From an uncultured Hyphomicrobiales bacterium (GTDB lineage: Bacteria > Pseudomonadota > Alphaproteobacteria > Rhizobiales > Beijerinckiaceae): a DNA stretch of 64,000 nucleotides. The stretch covers positions 1 through 64,000 of the forward strand of contig CAINED010000044.1 in assembly GCA_903847605.1 (NCBI GenBank), in the 5' to 3' direction. Of the stretch, positions 49,034 to 60,812 are shown piece after piece (the stretch's first letter is position 1; every line of letters starts with the position of its first letter). Both the position numbers and the translations under genes were made by a program. The notes beneath the pieces were generated by a model that saw nothing but the letters and a program-made list of their open reading frames with translations, was not told where the DNA came from and did no database searches.

Positions 49034-49417
49034 ATGTCGGACTCCTATCTGCCAGGACAGCACACGATCGAAGGCTACCGCGCCGGCGGCTTCCACTTTG
49101 CGGGCATGTCGCACAAGGGCTCCATACTGGCGCTGCCGTCGGGCGTGCGCGCATGGAACGTGGCCGACATGGCGGCGCTCGACACTGGTTCGCTGGCGAA
49201 AGTGCTCGAAGAGCCCGCCGGCGAAATCGAAGTGCTGATCGTCGGTTCCGGCGCAACCCTCGCGCCGCTGCCGAAGGCAATCCGCGCCGCATTAAACGCG
49301 GCGGGCATCCGCGTGGATGTCATGGCGACACATCATGCCGTGCCGACCTACAACATCATGCTCGGCGAACGCCGAAAGGTCGCCGGCGCCTTCATCGCTG
49401 CGGCTCTCCCTGCATGA
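49034..49417 (+). CDS. Mth938-domain (DUF498/NDUFAF3-like) protein
   Basis: IEGYRAGGFHFAGMSHKGSILALPSGVRAWNVADM...IEVLIVGSGATLAPLPKAIRAALNAAGIRVDVMATHHAVPTYNIMLGERRKVAGAFIAA. Confidence 0.92.
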   Translation: MSDSYLPGQHTIEGYRAGGFHFAGMSHKGSILALPSGVRAWNVADMAALDTGSLAKVLEEPAGEIEVLIVGSGATLAPLPKAIRAALNAAGIRVDVMATHHAVPTYNIMLGERRKVAGAFIAAALPA

Positions 49418-50253
49418 CAGCCTCGCCACAGGATTACGCACATTGCGCGTCGTTGCTCGCGGACGGCGACCGCGATCTCTGGCTCGCCAGCCTCTTCGTG
49501 CCCGAAAGGTTCCGCCCACACGTCCACGCGCTCTGGGCCTTTGCCCATGAGATCGGCCGGATATCGCTCATCGTCTCGGAGCCGATGCTCGGCGAAATCC
49601 GCCTGCAATGGTGGCGCGAAGTTTTGGAAGGCGAGCGGGCCGGGGAGGCGGCGCAGAATCCCGTGGCAGCCGCTTTGCTCGATACGCTTGCGAAGTTTTC
49701 CCTGCCGCGCCAGCCGGCGCTCAACCTTCTGGAGGCCCGAAAATTCGACCTCTATCGCGACCCGATGCCGTCGCTGACCGATCTCGAAGGCTATTGCGGC
49801 GAGACGTGGTCGGCCTTTTTTCGTTTGGTGACGCTGGTACTGGCGAATGGCCACGATCCCGGCGGGGCCGATGCCTGCGGCCATGCCGGCGTGGCGCTGG
49901 GCCTGACGCGCATCCTTCGCGATCTCCCGCTGCACGCCCGGCGTGGCCAATGTTTCATCCCGAAAGATGTTCTTGCGCGCAACGGGGCGGTGGTGGAGGC
50001 CGCAGCCGCCGGGCTGGATAGCCCCGCCTTGGATGCGGCGCTGGGGGAGCTTCGGGCGCTGGCCCGAAAACATGCGGCAGAGGCGCAAGCATCAGCCGTA
50101 AGCCTGCCACGGGACATAGCGCCGGCCTTCGTGCCGCTGGCCATCGTGCCGCTTTATCTCAATGCGATGGAAAAGCGCGGCTACCAGCCATTCGAAACAG
50201 TCGTCGAACCTGCGCAATGGCGGCGGCAATGGGCCATGTGGCGCTGGAAATAA
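49414..50253 (+). CDS. Phytoene/squalene synthase-family protein (NDUFAF6-like)
   Basis: DRDLWLASLFVPERFRPHVHALWAFAHEIGRISLIVSEPMLGEIRLQWWREVLEG...GVALGLTRILRDLPLHARRGQCFIPKDVL; ATGA overlap with preceding gene. Confidence 0.9.
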   Translation: MTASPQDYAHCASLLADGDRDLWLASLFVPERFRPHVHALWAFAHEIGRISLIVSEPMLGEIRLQWWREVLEGERAGEAAQNPVAAALLDTLAKFSLPRQPALNLLEARKFDLYRDPMPSLTDLEGYCGETWSAFFRLVTLVLANGHDPGGADACGHAGVALGLTRILRDLPLHARRGQCFIPKDVLARNGAVVEAAAAGLDSPALDAALGELRALARKHAAEAQASAVSLPRDIAPAFVPLAIVPLYLNAMEKRGYQPFETVVEPAQWRRQWAMWRWK

Positions 50254-50260
50254 CTGAAGT

Positions 50261-50734
50261 TCAGGGTTTTGCGTCGCCGGCCACGATATCCTGAAGCGTC
50301 TTGCGGAATTCGGCCAGCCGGGGTCCGCCCAGGGTAGCCTCGAGTTCCGCTTCGATTCGCGCGCGCCGCGCGTAAGCGGCCGCCCTCACCTTTTCGCCCG
50401 CTGGGGTTATAGCGGCGACTTTGTCGCGACGGCTGCTCGGCGCATGTTCGAGTACGACCAGGTTCATCTCCACGAGCCGCCCGATGGAAGAGTGGGCCGC
50501 CTGCCGCGATATGCCGAGCACGCGCGCCATCTGGGAGATCGTCACGGGTTCGTCGGAAATCAGCATAAAGACTTTTTCATCGGACGGGCGAATCGCGGCA
50601 GCCGCATCCTCAGCAGCATGCCCGGAACGGGCATCGAGCCGGTCCGCTACCGATTGCAGGAGGCCGCGAATACTTTCCTGATTTGAAACAGAGTTTCGTG
50701 CGTCAAACGTCATCGAAATCCCTTTGCCTCCCAT
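50261..50734 (-). CDS. MarR-family transcriptional regulator
   Basis: EKVFMLISDEPVTISQMARVLGISRQAAHSSIGRLVEMNLVVLEHAPSSRRDKVAAITPAGEKV. Confidence 0.88.
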   Translation of the reverse strand: MGGKGISMTFDARNSVSNQESIRGLLQSVADRLDARSGHAAEDAAAAIRPSDEKVFMLISDEPVTISQMARVLGISRQAAHSSIGRLVEMNLVVLEHAPSSRRDKVAAITPAGEKVRAAAYARRARIEAELEATLGGPRLAEFRKTLQDIVAGDAKP

Positions 50735-50984
50735 CTCGCTTCGGTGGCCGCCGCCCCCGAATTGTCCGCCGCTTCAATTGTTACCAAACTTGCGGGGAAG
50801 GAGAAGTCATTTGTGCGATTATCTATTGGAAATAATTAAATAAATTCGCCTGTTAGTATGATCTTAAAGATTAATTTTCTTAACCAGTTAACGGTAAATG
50901 CGGTCAGCATCTGCCCCATTTCGGTCGCAGGCATAGGCTGCGCCTATGGACCCCGTTGCTTAAAAGCTGGGCAGTATCAGCAGT

Positions 50985-52397
<1,413 letters not shown>

Positions 52398-52675
52398 GCC
52401 GCTCCTATGCCGGGCCAAGGAATAGACTGCAAACATTTGCGCTAAGGGATCGGCGAGATTTTTTGGGCATTCTCGCGGCATTGCCGGAGGTGCATATGGA
52501 TGGGTTCATTTTTTCGACCGGGGTTCACCGATGACGGCCCGGTCGTGCGCGCCACTTCGAGGCGCTGTCAGCCCATCCCGGCGTCCACGACCTGAAATCG
52601 ATAACTAATCCAAATTCGTGCGCTGTCTCCTCAGCTGTGCTTTATTCCGCCCGATGATTTGAGGGTGAGGCAGGA

Positions 52676-53377
52676 ATGAGCCGCTTTCATCGGTTTGCAG
52701 AAATACACACGGGCGATCGCGCCGGCTGGCTGCGCGCCGCCGTTCTCGGCGCCAACGACGGTATCGTGTCGACCGCCAGTCTGATTGTCGGCGTAGCCGC
52801 TTCGCCTGCCGGGCAGGGCGAGATCGTGATTGCCGGCGTCGCGGGTCTGGTCGCCGGCGCGATGTCCATGGCCGCTGGCGAATATGTTTCGGTGAGTTCG
52901 CAGGCGGACATGGAAGCCGCCGACCTTGCGCGCGAGACGCGCGAACTGGCCGATGATGTCGCCGCGGAAGAACAGGAACTCGCGCACATCTACGTCGCGC
53001 GCGGGGTGGAGGAGGCGCTGGCCCTGCAGGTCGCGCGGCAATTGATGGCGAAAGACGCCCTTGCCGCCCATGCGCGGGATGAATTGGGGATCTCCGAGCA
53101 GACGGCGGCGCAACCGATTCTTGCGGCCTTCAGTTCTGCAGTTGCATTCATGGTCGGGGCCATTCTCCCTCTTGTGGCTGCCATATTCTCGCATCGATCC
53201 GAGATCATTTACGTCGTCGCGATCTCATCGCTGATCTTTCTGGTGATGCTCGGTGTCGCCGGGGCGCTGGCCGGCAAGGCGCCGGTCCTGCGCGCGACCC
53301 TGCGCGTGACCTTCTGGGGCGCTTTCGCCATGGCGCTCACGGCTGCCGTCGGAAAACTGTTCGGTGCAGTGGTGTAG
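52676..53377 (+). CDS. VIT1/CCC1 family (Fe/Mn) transporter-like protein
   Basis: GWLRAAVLGANDGIVSTASLIVGVAAS...GAMSMAAGEYVSVSSQADMEAADLARE. Confidence 0.95.
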   Translation: MSRFHRFAEIHTGDRAGWLRAAVLGANDGIVSTASLIVGVAASPAGQGEIVIAGVAGLVAGAMSMAAGEYVSVSSQADMEAADLARETRELADDVAAEEQELAHIYVARGVEEALALQVARQLMAKDALAAHARDELGISEQTAAQPILAAFSSAVAFMVGAILPLVAAIFSHRSEIIYVVAISSLIFLVMLGVAGALAGKAPVLRATLRVTFWGAFAMALTAAVGKLFGAVV

Positions 53378-53453
53378 GCGCGCTGTCAAACATAGCGAAT
53401 ATACAGAGAGTTACGCGACCCGTGGCATTGCGGTCCCGGCATGTGCCAAACCG

Positions 53454-53495
53454 CACTTGATTTATAAGTGAATATTCACTAACTTAAATCAAGTG
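53454..53495. promoter_or_regulatory. Nested palindromic operator candidate
   Basis: CACTTGATTTA-TA-AGTGAATATTCACT-AACT-TAAATCAAGTG: perfect 14-bp inner palindrome (53467-53480) within matching 11-bp outer arms. Confidence 0.7.
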
Positions 53496-53509
53496 AAAAG
53501 GAGGTTGCC

Positions 53510-54559
53510 ATGCAAACGTATATGCCCGCCGTTCCCGTCTACGACGCCCGCGAAGGCGGGTTGCTCGCCTACGCCGCCGCCCGCCGCGATGCCGCCCGCG
53601 GTCTGCGCGACGGATGTTTCGCGCCTGCGCCGGCCTTTCTCGCCACACCCGTCCTGAAAGCTGCCGACGCCATTTCGATGCGCTGGCTCAATCGGTCCGC
53701 TTCACCCTACGCGCAGGATGTCGAGGCGCTGTCCCATGTCCTCGGCTTTGCCGGCGTTCCCTCCATCAACATGGGTTATCAGTTCGGCTGCACGACGGGC
53801 GCGAGCCCGGGCAGCGACGGCGTTCCGCTCATGCGCCGGGTTCTGGACTGGCCGCTGCATGGCCTTGGACGCGCCATCGAAGTGGTGAAGATGCGCGGTG
53901 CGGCGGGCGACTATCTCAACGTTACCTGGCCCGGCGCCGCCGGTGTCCTGACCGCGACCGCGCCGGGCCGCTTCTGTGCGGCGATCAACCAGGCCCCGCT
54001 GCACCGGCGGACGGCGGGATCTGTTCTGCGCCTTGCCGACATGGCGCGCCACCTGCGCAACACCTTGCGCGACCAGACGGGATGGCCGCCCGATCATCTG
54101 CTTCGCTACGCTTTCGAGACGTGCCGCACGTTCGAGGATGCGGTGAAGCTCTTGTGCCGCGAGCCCGTGGCGCGCCCCGTGATCTATTCCATTGCCGGCA
54201 CCCGCGAACACGAGATGGCGCTGATCGAACGCGACGGGAAGACCGCGCGCCTGTTCCGCGGCGCATTCGCGACGGCGAATGACTGGCAGCATTCCCATCC
54301 GCGCTGGGAGCCGCGGGGCTGCGCGAGCGACAAGCGCCGTGACAATTTCGAGCGATGCGAGTTGATGCGCCGCGCGCAGGTTGCCGATGCCCGCGATTTT
54401 CTCTGGCTTGCGCCGCCGATCTTGAATGCGCGCACGCGGCTTGCCGTTGAGATGAATGCGCTCGGAGAGTTGCATGTGCAGGGCTATGAACGCGCGCGGG
54501 GTGACAAGACTGCGAGCGCTGCAACGCAGACGCTTACGACCTTGCCTGCACTCGTGTGA
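53510..54559 (+). CDS. Acid ceramidase / NAAA-like Ntn-hydrolase family protein (inferred)
   Basis: SINMGYQFGCTTGASPGSDGVPLMRRVLDWPLHG...GVLTATAPGRFCAAINQAPLHRR: Cys nucleophile-like CTT and RxLDW motifs; SD AAAGGAGG upstream. Confidence 0.6.
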   Translation: MQTYMPAVPVYDAREGGLLAYAAARRDAARGLRDGCFAPAPAFLATPVLKAADAISMRWLNRSASPYAQDVEALSHVLGFAGVPSINMGYQFGCTTGASPGSDGVPLMRRVLDWPLHGLGRAIEVVKMRGAAGDYLNVTWPGAAGVLTATAPGRFCAAINQAPLHRRTAGSVLRLADMARHLRNTLRDQTGWPPDHLLRYAFETCRTFEDAVKLLCREPVARPVIYSIAGTREHEMALIERDGKTARLFRGAFATANDWQHSHPRWEPRGCASDKRRDNFERCELMRRAQVADARDFLWLAPPILNARTRLAVEMNALGELHVQGYERARGDKTASAATQTLTTLPALV

Positions 54560-54715
54560 AGACAACGCGCCGGCTCAAATTGCCGTGCTTTTTCTTGCGG
54601 TCATTGCCTCTGCAGATTCACGGAGACGAGTTTTGCGCTACGTCAGGGTGATGATCGTCGCAGCAAGTTAATCATATCGAAGCAGGGACAAATGCCTGCG
54701 GAGGGGAGACAATAC

Positions 54716-55561
54716 ATGAAACTGAAGACCTTGCTGGCGACGCCTTTTCTGAACGTCCATCTCGATGGCGAGGCTGGCGCAGACCGCATTTGCGACTATG
54801 CGATTTCATTCGCTCAATCGCAGGGCGCGCATCTCGCGCTTGCCGTTGCTACATTGCGAATGACATCCACGTCGTCGTTTCTGCCGGAGGTGCGCAACCT
54901 TGTCACGCAGGCGAATAGCGAACTTTGGCAGGAGGCGGAGGCGACCGCCAGTCGCATGAAGAGCGCCATGACATCTGGCGGGCTCAGCGGAGAGACCGCA
55001 GTGCTTTTCGACGATCTTGGAGGCCTCGGCGACAAGATTTGCGCTCAGGCGCGCTTGGGCGATGTTACTATCTTGCAGCCCGAGGACGTGGTGCTGTCCC
55101 TGCGCCAGCAATTGCTGGAGCGCGTGCTATTCGAATCCGGGAGGCCGGTGATCCTCGTTCCGCAAGACTGGAACGGCGAAGCAACCCCGCAAAAAATTCT
55201 CGTGACATGGGATGGGTCCGCGAAATCTGCACGTGCAGTCGGCGACGCGCTGCCGCTCTTGTCGGAGGCTGCCGAGATTGAAATCGTCAGCGTCGGTGGC
55301 GATCCCAACAAATCCAAGACCTTTGAAGGTGCAAGCATTGCAAGGCATCTTTCCCGTTACAACGGCAAGGTCAGTGTTACCCAGCTGAATGCAATTGATG
55401 GGGATATAGCCCGCGCTATCGGCGACCACGCGCGCCTTGTGCGCGCCAACCTGCTTGTAATGGGCGCCTATGCACATTCCCGCTGGCGTCAGCTGGTGCT
55501 TGGCGGCGTGACGCAAGCTGTGATTCACAAGCCGCCTGTGCCGGTGTTCATGTCCTATTGA
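54716..55561 (+). CDS. Universal stress protein (UspA) family
   Basis: Tandem Usp-like halves; KILVTWDGSAKSARAVGDALPLL ... RANLLVMGAYAHSRWRQLVLGGVTQAVIHKPPVPVFM. Confidence 0.9.
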   Translation: MKLKTLLATPFLNVHLDGEAGADRICDYAISFAQSQGAHLALAVATLRMTSTSSFLPEVRNLVTQANSELWQEAEATASRMKSAMTSGGLSGETAVLFDDLGGLGDKICAQARLGDVTILQPEDVVLSLRQQLLERVLFESGRPVILVPQDWNGEATPQKILVTWDGSAKSARAVGDALPLLSEAAEIEIVSVGGDPNKSKTFEGASIARHLSRYNGKVSVTQLNAIDGDIARAIGDHARLVRANLLVMGAYAHSRWRQLVLGGVTQAVIHKPPVPVFMSY

Positions 55562-55692
55562 GGGCGCGCTCTCTGGGAATGGCGTCGGTCATCTAAATCG
55601 CAACCGGTTATGACCAGGGGACATGAGGTAATGCCTTGTCGCCTTGTCACCGGCCGTTCACGGACATAGAACCGGCGACAGGGAGGCAATTC

Positions 55693-56547
55693 ATGGCCAA
55701 GCCGGAAGCTATCGACGTCCATTGTCATGTCATTTCGCCGGACCGCGGCAAATATCCGCTGGCGCCGCTCGGCGGTTCGCAAAGCGACTGGTCGGCAAAG
55801 CGCACACTGACGCCGGAGCAACTCATCGCCGCCATGGACGCCGCAGGCGTCGCGAAGGCCGCTGTCGTACAGGCTTCTACCGCCTATGGCCACGATTCCT
55901 CCTACGTCGCCGATTCCATCGTGCGCTTTCCCGATCGCCTGACCGGCGTTTTCTCCATCGACCCGCTGGATGCGGATGCCGTGAAGCATATCGAGCATTG
56001 GACTTCGCGCGGCATGACCGGCATGCGCGTCTTCACGACGGGCACGACGATGCCCGGTCAGCAGACGTGGCTCGCCGACAAGGAAGCCTACAAGGTCTGG
56101 GAAGAGGCAGGGCGGCGCAAATTGCCTGTCGCCGTGCAGATGACGCTGAAGGGCGTGCCGCTGCTCGAGGAGATTGTCAAAAACTTTCCGCAGACGGATT
56201 TCCTGCTCGATCATCTCGCCCGCGTGACGCTCGACGACGGCCCGCCCTATGCTGCCGCCGCACCGCTGCTGACGCTGGCGAAGTATCCGAACGTCTATCT
56301 CAAGCTGACGAGCCGCACCGTCGAGCAATGCCATGAAGGTAAGGCGGATGCTGCATCCTTCATGGCGATGATACTCAAGAATTTCGGCGCGAAGCGCATA
56401 CTCTGGGGTTCGAACTTCCCCGCGCATGACGACACGCTTTCAAACATCCTGCGAGACGCCTGCGCCGTGATCGCATCTGCAAGCGCTGACGAGCAGGCCG
56501 AGATTCTCTCTGGCACGGCCAAACGCCTTTATCCTTCTCTCGCCTGA
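55693..56547 (+). CDS. Amidohydrolase family 2 (TIM-barrel metal-dependent hydrolase)
   Basis: AIDVHCHVISPDRGKYPLAPLGG ... FLLDHLARVTLDDG ... AKRILWGSNFPAHDD. Confidence 0.92.
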   Translation: MAKPEAIDVHCHVISPDRGKYPLAPLGGSQSDWSAKRTLTPEQLIAAMDAAGVAKAAVVQASTAYGHDSSYVADSIVRFPDRLTGVFSIDPLDADAVKHIEHWTSRGMTGMRVFTTGTTMPGQQTWLADKEAYKVWEEAGRRKLPVAVQMTLKGVPLLEEIVKNFPQTDFLLDHLARVTLDDGPPYAAAAPLLTLAKYPNVYLKLTSRTVEQCHEGKADAASFMAMILKNFGAKRILWGSNFPAHDDTLSNILRDACAVIASASADEQAEILSGTAKRLYPSLA

Positions 56548-56554
56548 GGCAGAC

Positions 56555-57451
56555 ATGAACGACGTTCCCGTCTTGAAGGGCGCGCTCAAGCGCTATCCCA
56601 CCACGAAGGCCATTCTCGATGGCAAGGTGTCGTCGCCACTGATGCGCATCGAATGGAGCGAGGTCGAGCCAATCCACGACGCCTTCAAGCCGATGGCGCA
56701 GCGGCAGGTCTACGACGTCAGCGAGATGGCTGTGTTCACCTACCTGCAGTCGCGCACCTACAACAAGCCGCTGGTGTTGCTGCCCGTCGTGCTCGCCGCG
56801 CGTTTCCAGCACCCTTGCATCGTTTACAACACGGACTTCCACGAGACGCTGACGCCGGACATGCTGCCGGGCAAGAAGGTCGGCGTGCGCTCCTACGGCC
56901 AGACGACCGGCGCATGGGTGCGCCATATCCTTGCCAGCGAACACAATCTCGATCTTGAAACCATCAAGTGGATCACGTTCGAGGGCGGCCACCTCGCCGA
57001 ATATAATGAGCCTTCCTTCGTCACGCGCTCCGCTCCGGGTTCGAAGCTTTTGCCGATGCTGATGTCGGGTGGCGTCGACGCCGCCATTCTCGGCAATGAC
57101 CTGCCAGACGATCCCAAGATCAAGGCCGTCATTCCCAATGCGAAGACTGCGGGACGCGCACACTATGATCGCACCGGGCTCATCCCGATCAATCATATGC
57201 TTGTCGTGACGAAAGCGCTGGCGGATTCACGGCCGGATATCGTGCGCGAGATCTACCGGCTGTTCCGCGACTCCAAGGCCGCCGCGGATAGTGCGCAACC
57301 CGATCTGCGGCCCATCGGCATCAAGGCGATTTCGCCCTCGCTACAGGTTGTGGTCGACCTCGCCCATCACCAGAAGCTTATTCCGGCGAAATTCAGGCTC
57401 GACGACTTGTTCGCCGATGCGCGCGCGATACTTGGCGCAGACGCGGACTGA
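56555..57451 (+). CDS. Periplasmic-binding-fold protein, 4,5-dihydroxyphthalate decarboxylase-like (no signal peptide)
   Basis: YPTTKAILDGKVSSPLMRIEWSEVEPIHDAFKPMAQRQVYDVSEMAVFTYLQ...LPGKKVGVRSYGQTTGAWVRHILASEH. Confidence 0.75.
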   Translation: MNDVPVLKGALKRYPTTKAILDGKVSSPLMRIEWSEVEPIHDAFKPMAQRQVYDVSEMAVFTYLQSRTYNKPLVLLPVVLAARFQHPCIVYNTDFHETLTPDMLPGKKVGVRSYGQTTGAWVRHILASEHNLDLETIKWITFEGGHLAEYNEPSFVTRSAPGSKLLPMLMSGGVDAAILGNDLPDDPKIKAVIPNAKTAGRAHYDRTGLIPINHMLVVTKALADSRPDIVREIYRLFRDSKAAADSAQPDLRPIGIKAISPSLQVVVDLAHHQKLIPAKFRLDDLFADARAILGADAD

Positions 57452-57486
57452 CCAGACCTACGGCGCAGAAAAAGGGATTTAGGGAC

Positions 57487-58512
57487 ATGGCGAGCAGGGC
57501 ACTTCGGGCCGCGACGGCCGCATTCGGAATGCTGGCCGTTGCTGCGGTTGCGGGCAATGCGCAAGCGCAGGAAGAGGCCTTCTTCAAGGGCAAGACGATC
57601 CGCATCATGGTCGGTTTTCCCTCTGGCGGCTCCTACGACTTTTATGCGCGCCTCGCCGCCGACATGTTGAAGGCGCATATACCCGGCCTCGAATCCGCGA
57701 TCGTCGAGAACAGGCCGGGCGCGGGCGGCCTCATCGCCACCAACGCGCTCTATGCGCAGGTTCCAAAAGACGGCACAGCGCTCGGCGTGTTGCCCGATAC
57801 TATCGCCAATACGCAACTGCTCGAGCCGGGCAATTCCAAATGGGATTCGGCGAAGTTCAACTACATCGGGACATTTACGCCTGTGAATTCGGTGATCATG
57901 CGCCGCGCCAATGCGCCGGCGAAGTCGATCGAAGACATGAAGACCCGTGAGATCAACGTTGGCTGCAGCGGCAAGAATGCGCAAAGCTACCAGTTCACGG
58001 CGATGGTGAAGAATCTCGGCAACTACCGTTTCAAGATGATCTGCGGTTACGGCGGTTTCAACGATCTTGCCGTCGCGCTCGAGCGTGGCGAGGTCGACAT
58101 GATCTCCAATGGCTGGTCCGGCTGGCGCGTGACGCACCAGACGCCGCTGAAGAACGGCGAGATCGTGCCGGTCTATCAGGTAGGCCTGAAGCGCACGGGC
58201 GAGTTGCCTGATGTCCCGCTGGCGCAGGAGCTTGTGACAGATCCCGATGCGCGCAAGGCCATCGAATTTATCAGCGGCGGGACGGCTATAGGCCGCGCTT
58301 TGATCGCACCACCCGACCTGCCGCCGGCTCGCGTCGAATTCCTGCGCGCGACTTTCGACAGGATGGTGCGCGATCCCCAGATGATCGAACTCGCGAAGAA
58401 GCGCAATCTGGAACTCGAACCGATTTCTGGAAAAGAAGTTCAGAAGATCGTGCAGGACATCGTGACGACGCCGCCCGACGTGATCAAGAAAGCGATGGCG
58501 GCATTCGAGTAG
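57487..58512 (+). CDS. TTT substrate-binding protein
   Basis: FFKGKTIRIMVGFPSGGSYDFYARLAADMLKAHIPGLESAIVENRPGAGGLIATNALY; signal peptide. Confidence 0.9.
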   Translation: MASRALRAATAAFGMLAVAAVAGNAQAQEEAFFKGKTIRIMVGFPSGGSYDFYARLAADMLKAHIPGLESAIVENRPGAGGLIATNALYAQVPKDGTALGVLPDTIANTQLLEPGNSKWDSAKFNYIGTFTPVNSVIMRRANAPAKSIEDMKTREINVGCSGKNAQSYQFTAMVKNLGNYRFKMICGYGGFNDLAVALERGEVDMISNGWSGWRVTHQTPLKNGEIVPVYQVGLKRTGELPDVPLAQELVTDPDARKAIEFISGGTAIGRALIAPPDLPPARVEFLRATFDRMVRDPQMIELAKKRNLELEPISGKEVQKIVQDIVTTPPDVIKKAMAAFE

Positions 58513-58521
58513 GGGTTCTTT

Positions 58522-58652
58522 ACCCTCCTCGCTTGCGGGGAGGGTCGCCGCTGCTCGGCAGCGGCGGGGTGGGGCTCATATGCTGCTTGTCGCCGCCTCG
58601 CATGTAGAACTCGTAATCGGAAGACGGCACGGCCCCCGCAAGCGGGGAGGGG
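58522..58652. repeat. Pair of inverted GC-rich hairpin repeats in the intergenic region
   Basis: ACCCTCCTCGCTTGCGGGGAGGGT (58522) and inverted CCCCCGCAAGCGGGGAGGGG (about 58633), with GCCGCTGC-TCG-GCAGCGGC-like hairpin between. Confidence 0.7.
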
Positions 58653-58655
58653 ACT

Positions 58656-59867
<1,212 letters not shown>

Positions 59868-59879
59868 TCACACTGGAAT

Positions 59880-60809
59880 TTGAAGCCGGAATTTGGAATG
59901 GACCGATCTGCCGATTTCTTGCACAATTCGAACATGCGACATCCTGCCTCCAATCCGGCCATCAGGTCCTTCAATCTCTTTGGTGAGACGGGCGACATGC
60001 CCGATCTCGTTCATTGCGAGGCGATTGCGGCGCGTTCGAAATTGTACAATTGGGAGCTCGCGCCCCATCGCCACGTCCGCCTGCATCAGTTTCTCGCCAT
60101 CGAAAAGGGCGGCGGCGAAGCCGTCATCGATGGCGACAAGCGCAAGCTAAAAGCGAATACGCTCGTCAACGTGCCCGTCGGCAGCGTTCACGCCTTCACC
60201 TTCGTGGCGGGGACGCTAGGTCACGTGCTGACGATTGCGGCCGAGGCGCTCGACGAGACGACCCGCGAAGGCGAGGGTCTGCGGCCGCTTCTCGCACAGC
60301 CCCATGTGGGGCGCAGTACACGCGTCATCCACCGGCTGATGCGCGAGGTTCTGAGCGAATATTCCCGGCTCGACTTCGCGCGTGCGCATATCTTGCGCGC
60401 CATGTCCGCGCATCTGGCGGGCCTCGTCGCCCGGCAGATCGAGCAGGGCGGCGCGCGCGCCGCCGAGCGTGGCGAGACAGCCTTGCAGCGCCGTTTCGAA
60501 TCCTTGGTGGCGCGGGACTTTCTGAAGCATCGCAGCGTCGCCGACTATGCAAGGGAAATCGGCGTCGCGCCGGGCCACCTTTCGCGGGTCATGCGGCAGG
60601 CGACAGGAGCGCCGGCTTCGCGTTTCATTGAAGCGCGTCTCGTGCGCGAGGCGCGGCGGCTGCTGGCGTTCACGAAACTGCCTGTTTCGGAAATCGGCTA
60701 CGAACTCGGATTTTCTGATCCTGCCTATTTCACGCGAGTGTTTTCGCGGTCGACCGGGATTTCGCCGCGCATGTTTCGCGATCGGCTGGAAATGCCACTC
60801 AAGCGCTGA
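59880..60809 (+). CDS. AraC-family regulator divergent from pobA (PobR-like; start may be 59934)
   Basis: Cupin-like N-domain (NWELAPHRHVRLHQFLAIEKGGGEAVIDG) and C-terminal AraC HTH (EIGYELGFSDPAYFTRVFSRSTGISPRMFR). Confidence 0.9.
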   Translation: MKPEFGMDRSADFLHNSNMRHPASNPAIRSFNLFGETGDMPDLVHCEAIAARSKLYNWELAPHRHVRLHQFLAIEKGGGEAVIDGDKRKLKANTLVNVPVGSVHAFTFVAGTLGHVLTIAAEALDETTREGEGLRPLLAQPHVGRSTRVIHRLMREVLSEYSRLDFARAHILRAMSAHLAGLVARQIEQGGARAAERGETALQRRFESLVARDFLKHRSVADYAREIGVAPGHLSRVMRQATGAPASRFIEARLVREARRLLAFTKLPVSEIGYELGFSDPAYFTRVFSRSTGISPRMFRDRLEMPLKR

Positions 60810-60812
60810 TCA

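Noticed and set aside
50838-50895. Cluster of TTAA motifs suggestive of CtrA sites
   Set aside because: None has the TTAA-N7-TTAA(C) spacing (observed N3, N5, N4); may just be an AT-rich promoter tract upstream of the MarR gene.
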